In this document: piece by piece, positions 1 through 10,749 of the stretch
Position numbering within the stretch: the first letter of the stretch is position 1
Layout of the letters: the number at the start of each line of letters is the position of its first letter
Assembly (NCBI GenBank): GCA_949152475.1
Contig: OX424555.1
Span: 10,558,868 to 10,622,867 of the forward strand
DNA length: 64,000 nt
DNA from: Terebella lapidaria
Lineage: Eukaryota > Annelida > Polychaeta > Terebellida > Terebellidae
Direction: 5' to 3'
Translations under genes and position numbers: made by a program
Notes under the pieces: model-generated
Databases searched by the model: none
Told to the model about the DNA's origin: nothing
Seen by the model: only the letters and a program-made list of their open reading frames with translations

Positions 1-606
1 GAGGAATCAGACTATGACATTATTTTCACATTTTGACAACATATTTTTTATCCATAAAATACAGTTGAGGGCTAGTTGATGGAAAATGGTATTAGCCGTA
101 GACAATACAGTGTAGGTCTATGTATTAGCACAGTGGGTGCATATTGTTTTGCCCAAATCAGCACGGTCAGCAGCAGAGTGGAATGTACATGTAGGCTCAG
201 ATATTTCTCAGAAGTGGTTGGATCTTGCATGTCATTTTCAGTCTAACTATTGACATGAAAACGCATTTGGATGAATGTTACCCTGGTTACTCTTTGTGGT
301 AACCAAGTACTATATCCTTGTGACGTTTTATGCACATGATTGAGGAGTCTTTGCTTCATTCTGTGATCAATGGTCATGGTGAAAACATGCGTTTCGAATG
401 TTGAAAATATGCCTTGAATTATGAATTTTTTATTGTTTTGATTGAAAGCTTGTACATGTAGTACACTAACGTACATTGAACTTCTGATTTGTTTGAAGCA
501 CATACGAACAGTGTTTGTGAATATCCAGTTTGTTCGTTTTTGGGCTCTGATATCTCGGTCTACAGCTTCAGCTCTACAGCTTGTTGGTGCATGAGAACAT
601 TTCAAA
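1..606. other. No gene seen
   Basis: No convincing coding region, RNA gene or repeat is visible here. The stretch lies upstream of the broken gene that begins near 607 and may include its old promoter, but I see no clear TATA box or initiator. Confidence 0.4.
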
Positions 607-957
607 ATGTCGAAATATGAATGTGTTCTGCAGTGTGGCAAGTGTTGTGAGGCCACGGATTCTATTGCCTCAACAGACAGATGGGAAACCCTGAAGAATA
701 AGGCGCTTTTGTGGAGTGGGTCAGACAGGTTCGGAGATGTTCATGCAAGTGTTAAGTGGGATGAAGGTCCCAAAGGTCACTACGTTCATGATATGTGTCG
801 ATTGTCCTTGTGTAGTGCTAAGAAGCTAGCACAAGCGAAAGAGAGACAGAGGAAACGAGAGGCTGAGGAATCCCAAAGTCAGTCTCCTAGTAATTCAGAT
901 CCTCTCCCGCTAATACTCCAGCTCCGAAGCGACTTCGATCTGATCTAGGTTTGATCC

Positions 958-999
<42 letters not shown>
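958..999. repeat. (AAT)n microsatellite, LINE tail
   Basis: About thirteen AAT units in a row mark the 3' tail of the minus-strand LINE. Such simple tails are usual for the L2/CR1 group. Confidence 0.9.
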
Positions 1000-2802
1000 T
1001 ATCAAACTTTTATAGCGCTTAATTTCGTATAACGAATTCTAAGGCGCAACAGTCCTGATTAATAACCAATATCATAAATCGTGGTCAGAAATAGTTCGTG
1101 ATCGAGATGACAACCGGCTGTGTTGAGAAGGTTAAGGGGGATAGGCATCCAGAAATAGATGCGTCTTAAGCTGATGCCTGAAACTAGACAGGGTTGGAGC
1201 AGAACGAATATCATTTGGTAGGGAATTCCAAAGTGAGGGGCCGTCATAACTCAAACTGTTTTGAAATTGAACCTTTGATTTATTAATGGAAGGTTTATAA
1301 AGTGGGACATGGAGGAACAGTTTATCAGGATTGCCACGCCTCGTGTTCACTTTACATGTGTAGCGAGTTAGGTGATCGTTGAAATATGCAGGTAGTCCCG
1401 TATGCAATGATTTATAAATAATTGTTGCGGTTTTAAACTCTATTCTGTGCCTAATGGGCAACCAATGTAGTGACCTGAGAACAGGGGTAATATGAGAGAA
1501 CTTAGATGTCCGAGTGACAATGCGGGCCAAAGTATTCTGAACACATTGTAACTTATTCAAATCCCGACTGGATAAAGACCTATATAATGAATTACAATAA
1601 TCAAGTCTACTACTAACTAGTGCATTAGCCAAATGTAATTGTATTGCTTTTCGAGAGATTACGCCTGATCCTTATTAGGTCGCGAAGACCCACAAAACAT
1701 GATTTACAAACAGAAACAACCTGATTGGAGAATGAAAAATCAGAATCAAAAACAACACCTAAATTGCGTGCTCTTTCCGTAGGACTGATTTCATTTCCAA
1801 GAACATCCACTGGAAAACAATCTGCCATCTTAGCCCTTTGAGACTTGGTACCAAACAGGATGAACTCAGTTTTATCTGGATTGAGCTTAAGCTTGTTTGC
1901 ATTCATCCAGTTTTGGACATCTTTGAGACATTCCTGGAGCGTGACTAGATCCGTAGCACAATTTGTTTGTAAGAGTGGCATATAAAGCTGAGTATCATCA
2001 GCATAGAAATGATAGTTAACCGTATTATGTGCAGAGATTATTTTATGTAGAGGTGTTGTGTACATGGAAAACAAAATGGGACCAAGAACTGATCCCTGTG
2101 GAACACCAAATTTTATATCTGCGGGCTCTGAAAGGCTGTCGCCAACCTTAACTGATTGGACCCTACCAGACAAATAGGACGAGAACCACTTGCGTGCAGT
2201 CCCACCAAAGCCAAACCAAGATGATAGACATTCCAAGAGAACTGTATGGTCGATCGTGTCGAAAGCAGCCGAAAGATCAAGTAATACCAGAGCAGTCGGC
2301 ATGCTTTTTGACAACGAAATGTGTATGTCATTCTTTATATTCAACAACGCAGTTTCTGTTGAGTGGCCACTCTTGTAGGCAGACTGGAATGGATTACCCA
2401 AATTGTTTTTATCCAAGTGTTGTTTAATCTGGGATGCAACCACTCGTTCAACCAGTTTGGAGATGAAACATAGACCCGATACTGGGCGGTAGTTTTTCAT
2501 CTCTTCCTTGGATAACGAGGGATTTTTAAGCAATGGAGTAATTACAGCCTGTTTCAATCTACTAGGCACTAAACCTTCCATCATGGAGCAGTTAACCAAT
2601 TCAGTGATAGATGGTACCAAAATGTCAACAAAATCTTTAACCAGGAAAGTGGGCCAAGGGTCGAGAATACATGATTTAGTAGGAGAATCGAGAATGACTT
2701 TCCGAATAAGCTGTTCAGATGCAGGCTCGAAGTGATTGAACTCAACAGGTGATATCGCTGGTGAAGTGGTCTGTTTAGGCTGCTTTGTGAAATTTCACAT
2801 GC
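960..2802 (-). mobile_element. 5'-truncated L2/CR1-like LINE with 7-bp target duplication
   Basis: A non-LTR retrotransposon on the minus strand. It lacks its 5' part, including the endonuclease, and ends in an (AAT/ATT)n tail at 959-999. GATCCAT occurs at both junctions (953-959 and 2803-2809), a clean target-site duplication. The reverse transcriptase and the C-terminal region typical of L2/CR1 elements are visible. The 3' end holds a short motif pair (TATAGCGCTT ... AAGGCGC) also seen in the SINE at 15.3 kb. It sits inside the Cys/His-PIN pseudogene and splits it. Confidence 0.85.
1132..2620 (-). pseudogene. LINE reverse transcriptase, two frames
   Basis: This is the coding remnant of the LINE, which would copy its own RNA at a nicked target site. 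The upstream part (1625-2620) has the RT order NYRPVSGLCFISKLVERV, FQSAYKSGHSTETALL, LVLLDLSAAFDTIDH, FGVPQGSVLGPILF and the catalytic YADDTQLY. The downstream part (1132-1632, another frame) has the conserved L2/CR1 tail: LDYCNSLY, LQCVQNTLARIVT, LRSLHWLPIRHRIEFK, SLWNSLP and FRHQLKTHLF. The two overlap by a few bases near 1630, so a frameshift separates them and the copy cannot be active. Weak similarity continues above 2620 up to the truncation point. Confidence 0.85.
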
Positions 2803-5800
2803 GATCCATGACAAAACAAGAGGTGTCTGGTGCTGTAAACCTGAGTCAATCAAGCACCCTGAATCAAAGTTGTGCCTGATTTCATATGATAATGCTTGGG
2901 CAGTGTTTAAGAGTCACACAGTAACCCTCGAAGATAAAAAAAATGCGAGACAGAATAAACTGTCTCATTGACTTTGTAGCCGATGAGCCTTATGCGCATG
3001 AAATCCGATATCATCGGAAATGCTGGTTGAAATACGTGCGCAGTTTCCAGAGAATGAGTGACGATGACAAACTCCCATGCATGCAGAATGTCACTTTGCG
3101 CGAGGCCCAGTCTATCTTTTTTGATCATACGAGAACAGCTATCTTCGAGGATCATGAGCTGCGGTCACTCCAGAGCCTTCTTAGAGATTATAGATCAACC
3201 ATCTCTCAGTATGGCTTTCCAGCATCTGGAGTCAAATCTTTGTATGTCAAAGAAATTTTGATCCGGGAGTTTCAAAATAAGATTGGCTTCCATTCACGAC
3301 CTCAGAGAAACGAAAGTGACCTCGTCTATGACACATCAGGCGGAGGTTCATATGTTGAAGCAGCACTTTCTTCCATTGGTGTTAGCAGTGACCAGCTGGT
3401 GCAGAATGTTGCGGATCGCCTCAAAGATGACATCAAAGCCACCAAACTCGTTCCATGGCCACCACGATTCGAGGAGCTTCAGGAAGAGGAGGGATTGCCG
3501 CCCTTATTGGTGAAGTTGCTGTCTGCTTTGCGTGGGGATAAGGATGCAGACAGATCCCCATGCACGCTCTCTCTCGCCTCGCTCATCACACAGTACACCA
3601 TGAAACGACCAACCACAACGGCAATCAATGCCACTGTCACTCTTCATGGAATCACTCGCAGCAAAGAACTTGTAGACTCGTACTACAAACTGGGTATGGG
3701 CATCAGTTACCCAAATGTGCTCCTCCTGCGTGACGTTTGGACCATGTATGACCTGCAGCGATGCTCACTTTGTCCTAACGAGATCAATGAAGGAGAGCCA
3801 AGCATCAGCATCATTGACAATGATGATTTTCACAATGACACCTTAACTGGAGGGGGTACTGCACACCGGTGTAACTGGATGTTCTTGCAGCGCCTCAACA
3901 CTAGTGAACCAACAAATGAAGTCGATCTCCGGGATGAAACAGAACGTATCAAAGATGCTAAAACTGTCTCACAGGCACTGAATGACAATGCAGTTGCGAT
4001 GCAGGCAGTCATGCCATACAAGACAACAGAACGGGGAGAACCCCCAATTCGCACAGAACCCACTAGTGTTTCATCGAGTACACAGCCACAGAGAAAGCGC
4101 AGCATGATTCATGCCCTAGTTCGTGCAGATGAGAATGGTGACCGGCCCAGTGCACCTGAACAAACTATTCCTTCCTACAATGGGTTTCATGCTAGCTTGA
4201 ACTCAGAGGAAGAAAAAAGCAAGGCTTACTTCCACATGTCCTACAGTCAACCACCAAACAAGTCTGTTGTTGGGGATATCATGGACAAGCTCTCTGCCAT
4301 CATCACTGCCAAGCACATGCCGTTTGCCTTTTTAGTGGGAGATCATCCTGTTTATGTACTCATCACCACTCTCAAGGCTGAGAACCCAGAGAAGTTCTGT
4401 GGCATCGTGCCATTTCTCGGCCCATTCCACACACAGTGTGTGATGATGAATGCTATTTACAAGCGCTATGAAGGAAGCGAATTGGGAGAAATTCTTGTGG
4501 CTAGTGGTGCTATTGCTGAGGGCTCTGTCGAACGTGCTTTCACAGGTAGGCCATACTCCAACATGGCCTGGGACATGTGGATTGAATGTACCATGAACAA
4601 AGGCAGCAAAATGAAGTCTGGCTGGCTGTCCATTCTCCAGAATGACAAGCAGTTGCTGGTGCACTCCAGAAACGTTAACAATGTGGCTCAAATCAGGGCA
4701 GTTCACAATGCCATGGCCAACCGAAAGGATGCCCGAAGAAAACACACAGAGTGTGGCCCAAAACGCATGCGTGAAGATGAGCAGTGTGTCCAAAACCTTG
4801 TGGCATGCATGAACGAATTTGACTGCTACCCATTCGACCTAGACTCACCAAACCTACGCACCCTACAGTCAGCCATGCCTGCTCCCGATGAGCTAGTAGC
4901 AGATTTCAAGTCTGCCCTTGCTGCTGGAGAGGAGAAGTTAACCAACTTCCTACGAGACCGTGTGTTCAGCAAGGGTACCTCCCTGTATGCTCCTGTCCCT
5001 CGGAGTAAACGCCTGACGTTTGCTAAAATGTCCGGGGAAGAAAAGCCACGGGAAAATCTCAAAGCAAGAGCTGCTGAGATGGAGCAGATGGCCCTCAAAT
5101 CTGTAGTGAACTTGGTTGAGGTCAACCAACTTGTAAACTTCCCTGATTTGCTGGAGCACCGTGTTGTCGAGGAGTGTGTGGCTTTATTCAACGTCAACGG
5201 CACATTCAGGAAGACACAGAAGAGTCAGCTCATCCAGAAGTTCTCTCTGCAATCAGTGGATCTGGACGAACCATATATCGCTCTCATCGACATGGGTATG
5301 ATATGGAGGATGGCAACTCCATCAGCAGAAGATAGGCAAACACAAGATGGTACCCCATACAAATGGTCAGACTATGTCCACAAACTGTCGTCCATCATTC
5401 TTGCTCGTCACAGTGATGCTGATCGTATCATATGTGTGAATGACCCATATGATGCAGCATACTCGACTAAAGACGACGAGCGAGACCTGCGGGTGCAAGG
5501 TAATGCTCATGTGCCCAACGTCTACATGAAACTGAATGACCCATTCCCGTCTGCAAAGGCATTCAACACACTGCTCTGTAGTGCCAGCAACAAGAGACGT
5601 TTGCAGAACTTGATATGCAATCACCTGGCTGACCTGGCGAATAACACTCATGATACGGAACTTGTCTACTCAGTGGGTTCCCAGTGTACAAATCTGTCTA
5701 CCCAACAACCGATGCCAGAATACTGCTTCGACCACTCAGAGGCTGACACTGTGTTCTTCTCAACGTATGTAGTCCTACGCAAGTCAGGTTACAGTGGACC

Positions 5801-6590
5801 TGTTGTCATTGATGCAGCTGATACAGATGTTTATGTCGCAGCAGCATTCATCTCAAAGCAGATTCCGGGTAGGCACTATATCAAGAGAAAGAAGGAGACG
5901 ATCATTTGCAATACACTGGTGACTGATGAGATGGCCGAATGCATTGTTCAGCTGCACTGCATGACGGGATGTGATGCTAATTCCGGTTTCTATGGCAAGG
6001 GGAAAAAGCCAGTGTTTGAGAAGGTTTCCAAAAGTTCTGTGGCACAAAAACAGCTTTCCCAATGTGGAGTCAGCCTTGAACTCACTGAAGAGGTATTGAA
6101 TGACCTCTTTGAGTTCACCCGACGTGTGGTGTATGGCGACCAAAAGAACGATACCATGGCTACAGCTCGTGCTGCAAAATGGAAGAGTATGAAGACCAAA
6201 TCCTTCAGTCGTCTTCCACCACTGTGTCCGGGCCAACTACCTAGCGTACACCATGCGACACCCCTCCCTCACACATCACCCGTCACCACTGGGACATGGT
6301 TGGCATCTGGTTGATGGTCGCTGTCGGCCTGTACGTCACACTCGGCCTGCTCTCCCAGAACATCTTGACGCGGCAATGCCAGCAGGAGGTGATGACAGCG
6401 AGGGGGACGACAGTGAGGGGGAACAGCAGGAACAGCTTCCCAGGATCACAGACTCATCTGGCTCAGAATCGAGTGATGCTTCTGATACAGAGTGAAGATC
6501 AAGAAGTGAGGAATCAATTGAGACAGCCTCTGTGGACTTTCGACTGAATTAGCCTATATCGTATTGGTCAATACATAATCGGTCATGCTG

Positions 6591-6596
6591 AATAAA
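6591..6596 (+). terminator. AATAAA polyadenylation signal
   Basis: AATAAA lies about 95 bases after the last plausible codon of the Cys/His-PIN pseudogene, on its strand. A second AATAAA stands near 6693. They fit the gene's old 3' end but were recognised by motif only. Confidence 0.4.
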
Positions 6597-6734
6597 TCTG
6601 TAGACTGATAATTTTTCCTTTCGATCAGCTGGTATTCTCTTCCTTGAAATGTAATTACTGGTGTATAGGGGTGAGGTTTTGCTTGAAACACTCGAATAAA
6701 GTTTTGTTCAAGCCATCCTGTATTGTGTGGATCA

Positions 6735-7300
6735 AAATGTCATCATAATGTGAGAATCAGATTCTTCATTAAAGTTGACCTGAAAAATGCATTTACACAT
6801 GTATGTTAGTGCTCCAATTGATTCTTTCCGTGATCGTGCTGGCAACCATTTTGGATTTTTATATCTAACAGAACAAACGCTGGGATATTTCAGAAGGCAT
6901 GGGGTTCATTCTTTTGTATAATGGATCCAATCATGGTCATTCAAGTGGTTTATAATCATATGAATAGAAATCGTTTATTTCGTTAGCAAAAGTCGTATTT
7001 TTCATCGTTTGAGGGCAGCCATATTGGATTTATGGGTCAAAATGATGTCAAAACGTAAAAATAACATCATAATTAGAATCCCCGTGTCAAATTAACCTGA
7101 AAAAGTATATTTACATTTGTGTGTAGGTGCTCTGGTTCAAAAGTTAAATTTTGCCCGATCGCGTCGGCAGCCATCTTGGATTTTGCTCTCTAGAAAAAAA
7201 TGCCGGGATTTTTTGGAGGGGCCTGGGAGCTAAATTTTTTATAAATGGTCTCTGCAAGTCAAATCAATCGTCAAACCTTAGTAGCAATAAAGTGGTCACG
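6735..7300. repeat. Two diverged copies of a roughly 300-bp block
   Basis: Block 6735-7010 and block 7035-7300 share an ordered set of phrases: catcataat, gacctgaaaaa / aacctgaaaaa, atttacacatgt / atttacatttgt, gtgctc, ggcaaccattttggattt / ggcagccatcttggattt, and ctgggatatttcagaaggc / ccgggattttttggagggg. They look like an old tandem duplication, or the remains of an element with internal repeats. A related short phrase (gcagccatattggattt) occurs at 7013. The conserved GCCATNTTGGATTT core resembles a YY1-type motif. No coding sequence is apparent. Confidence 0.5.
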
Positions 7301-7510
7301 GGATTGAGATTTATGACCCAACTATACGTTAATGGAAGCAAACATTGATATGTCATGTGTAAATCGACAAAATTTGATTAATATCAATAAGTATCATTGA
7401 TACCTGATGAGCTATAATCACATACATTGGTGTGTACGAATTTCCAATACGATATTAATCACACATGTATTGAGGCAGGAAACGAATCAATACATGAATG
7501 CAATAACTAG

Positions 7511-8104
7511 TGTAGAATATTTATGACTGTTATGGCCCGAAACCCGTCCCTGACACATTCTCGCACAGATTCATCACATGACTTCATACTCACTTACCTT
7601 ACGTCACCGGGCACGCACCGTCCTCGCACCGCACCTACATGTAAACAACACCGCTCACGCTATCACTTCCAACATTCCCTCCAATCACCACATTTCCAGA
7701 CACATGACTCCGCCCACACAGACATGACATCACTTTCCCGCCATTTACATGAACACCTGCCACATTACGCGGGAAAACCCACACACATCATAGACTTAGC
7801 CCCGCGCTTTCCCACACTTGATTCTAGGCTTTTGTATTGAGAAGTTGGATTGAGAGGTACTACGCCAAATATTGTCATTAGAAGTTATCAAATTCATATC
7901 GGACTATTTAATACCTCGGACTATTGTGGGGATTACGATTGTGTGAGTGACCGTGATCGTACATCGGACTAAATCATCCAATAAACTCGGATATTGTTGA
8001 AATCTACGTCGGACTTCTTGTTGGTGTGTCAACGCACAACATACATCGAACTATTCGATCAGTGGGCGTAATAGCAGCCCGAAGAACTCCGCTATTCCGT
8101 CACA
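7511..8104 (+). repeat. 5' LTR of the 12.7-kb Ty3/gypsy element
   Basis: 594 bp with TG...CA ends. It contains AATAAA at 7980-7985 and repeated TCGGAC motifs (near 7900, 7915, 7964 and 8011). It ends directly before the primer binding site. Confidence 0.93.
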
Positions 8105-8105
8105 T

Positions 8106-8123
8106 TGGTGCCGTGACCAGGAT
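8106..8123 (+). other. Primer binding site, probably tRNA-His
   Basis: TGGTGCCGTGACCAGGAT follows the 5' LTR after one base. Its complement ends GTCACGGCACCA, which fits the 3' end of animal tRNA-His (acceptor stem GCCGTGA/TCACGGC). The same 18 bases recur at 58489 in the second element. The tRNA assignment is from memory. Confidence 0.7.
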
Positions 8124-8173
8124 AGCGAAGGCCAGTTCTCGGCTTACGAACTATCCCGACGTACGAACTTCCA

Positions 8174-10281
8174 ATGAATACCCGATCTACGATTCGGAAC
8201 CCGATCGGACCAATCCCGGAAGATGAGGTGACGATGAATCCGGTCCAGTCGAACCAGCGAACTTCACGACCAAGGTCAGTGGCGATGAGCGATACTGTTA
8301 CGCTATCGCAAGTGCGACCGCCAAACGAACTGTACAAACTATCGTCGGCGGCATCCGTAGAGTACATGCCGGACTGGATGCGAGCCGATAGTAACCTCGA
8401 AGAACTGTTGGACGGTGACCCGTACCAGCCGTCGAGCACGGTGACAGAAATCCTTGACGCGCATGCACGGTCGTACCACGCGACACCTGCCGGACCGCCA
8501 AGGTCGCGACCAAGCGACGGAAGTGAAACGGACTATGTGAGCTTCCAGCGCCAACCCAAAACCGACCCGCTACCCAAGTTGGTGAGTGTACGCCCAACGA
8601 ACTATGACAATTCAATGCTAACGCACCCGCCGAGTCGGTCGCGTGTCCAACAATGGTCGCACGGATCGGATACGCGTGCTGAACTGTATCCGCGACACGA
8701 CAATGTAATGTCGCGCCCATCGGTAACGATCCACACACTGACGCGACCCGACCGAACCCCGCCGGTGTACTCCAGAGTACCGGCCGACCCAGTCGTCACG
8801 GGAGAGCTGCCGGATGTCCACCTGCCGAACCGGAGAAGAGCCGCCACCGAGAGTACCCCCGCGGCCGACCCCAGGTTCACCGCCGCCCAGACGAACGACC
8901 CGCCGACACGATTCCACACACCCGCGCCGAGATCGGAGGTCCAATACACCAGCGACACCTTCGATCGCCGACCGCGCAACATCGGAGTACCGATCTCCGA
9001 CACCAGCGAAAACACACACCCTGCGCATCTACCACCACCGGTAGTCAACATCGGACCATCGAACGGCGAACCGTCGCTACCAGCGGAACATTCCGCCTCA
9101 CACGGCTACATGCCCAACCATGGAAATGCGGTGCCTATGCACAATCATGGGGGAGTAGCAGTATCGAAGTATGGAAATGCGGTGCCCATGCACAATCATG
9201 GGGGAATAGCAGTACCCAATCATGGGGGAGTAGCTGTATCAAACCATGGAGTACCAGCGTACGGTGTCGCCGCGTACAATCGCGGAATAGTGCCCAATCT
9301 GGGAATTGTGCCACAAAACCCTGGAGTAGCAGTTCCAAGTGTGTACGCTCCTGGTTCGGGATATCAGTTCCCACAAATGTCACACCCAACTCCGTCATAC
9401 GGAATGCCGGAAATGTAGCCGCCATACGGACCGGTCTCCCAAACCACGCCGCCCGCCGACAGTCGAAACGTGATGACTTTCCGTTCTTGAAGCGTGAACG
9501 GAAAGAGGATGCCGAACATTTCCTTGAACGGTTACAAGCCATAGCGGAACAGGTGTTTGATGACGTCACGCCTGAGTTTCTCCAACGAACTGTTATTTCG
9601 CAATTTGTCAATGGTCAGTCGGACCATATTGCGGATAGACTTTGTGTCATGACATCTACTTCGTACAGTGACGCACTCACGGCTGTACTGAAAGCGGAGA
9701 GTCGCCAGCAGCGGACCAAGAGAGATCGGCCCCACGGTACCCGCCGAGCGGACGCTACCTACCACGGGTATGCCGACGACACGGAAGCGAACGACGAACT
9801 TTCGTGTGCGATCGGACAGTTGAACCATTGGGATACACCAACTCCCGATCAGATCGCTGCATACTACGACCCTGCCGATAGCGACACGACCGGACTGCGA
9901 GGGTGTGAAGAACATTCCGTCCCTTCCTGCTCCCGCGAATGGGTCGCGGAAGCGTTCCAGTGTGTTGTTAGTGATGAGTGCGGACAATATGGTGAGGACG
10001 CACTATACTCTGTTCTACGAGCTATCGCTCAGGCTCGTGGCGACCGTCCTACGCCTCAAGGTCGAACTGAAATATGCTTCTTCTGCAAGAAACCGGGACA
10101 CAGGTGGATAAGGTGTTTCCGTTTGAAGGACATACTAGTACGGAACGGAATGAAACCATTCCCGCCACGTTCTGGAGCAAATCAGAATAACGGACAGATC
10201 GGTATACCGAACTCGAACTCTCAGCCAATGGCTATAACGCCACCGGCCCAGCCACCATCACAAGCCAGGCCGTCAAACTAA
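8174..10281 (+). pseudogene. gag region of the 12.7-kb element
   Basis: The fossil gag region begins soon after the primer site. The N-terminal half is long, Pro/Arg/Thr-rich and disordered-looking. It contains a degenerate repeat (NHGG followed by V/I-AV, about 9115-9330). The second half carries a capsid-like retrotransposon gag domain (EDAEHFLERLQAIAEQVFDD) and, near 10075-10115, a CCHC zinc knuckle (CFFCKKPGHRWIRC) for packaging RNA. The order matches Ty3/gypsy Gag. The region is broken, and I do not give a joined protein. Confidence 0.8.
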
Positions 10282-10749
10282 GGGAGGAAGGAACTGTGGA
10301 GCAAGGACCTTCCGTTAACACGAGTCATTCTCAAAGCTCCAAACCAGTGGTTGTGTCCACGGCTACGAACACGACGCCACCCAAGCTGGCGCCGACATCA
10401 CGGGCCCTTCCGCTCCGCGAAGGGGTGTGCGCCAAGTGTGCTTCGTCGACTTCAGGTACGGAATTCCTCCACGGAAGGGGTGTCGGAACCATTGCCGCGC
10501 AGGCCATCACGGACTAATCGTCACGAAGGGGTGTTGACACGCACCACCGGCGATACGGGAACGGACTCTATGTCTGAAATCGAATGGGTGTCGGATGATG
10601 GAGGCTTTTACGCTTTCCCATCGGGACCTGAAACCAAGCCGGGAAGACTGAAGCTTCCACTCCTACTGCCTGAGGAGGACCTCGATGGACCGATTGTTAT
10701 CAGTCGAAGTCTGGCCGCCCGTGAGTGCTGGAAATTGCCAGTGCATGTT

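Larger units (their letters stand above)
607..6498 (+). pseudogene. Broken gene of an uncharacterised invertebrate family with Cys/His motifs and a PIN/FEN-like domain
   Basis: Function is unknown. The piece at 607-948 has a Cys-rich start (CVLQCGKCC) and a C/H cluster ending in HDMCRL. A LINE then interrupts it, and similarity resumes at 2803 (HDKTRGVWCCKPE, then YHRKCWLKYV near 3020). A long open stretch at 2943-6314 (1123 codons) carries a central region of unknown fold (GIVPFLGPFHTQ) and a C-terminal segment with EADTVFF, DAADTDVYVAA and MTGCDANSGFYGKGKK. These acidic motifs are typical of PIN/FEN1-like nucleases. The family's usual tail (RANYLAYTMRHP, GHGWHLVDG) and an acidic Ser-rich end lie in another frame up to 6495. 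Frame changes near 905, at the A-run near 2936-2943 and near 6210-6230, plus the LINE, make this a pseudogene. I recall similar multicopy proteins in corals, molluscs and lancelets, but know no formal family name. It could instead be cargo of an unrecognised transposon. Confidence 0.7.
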
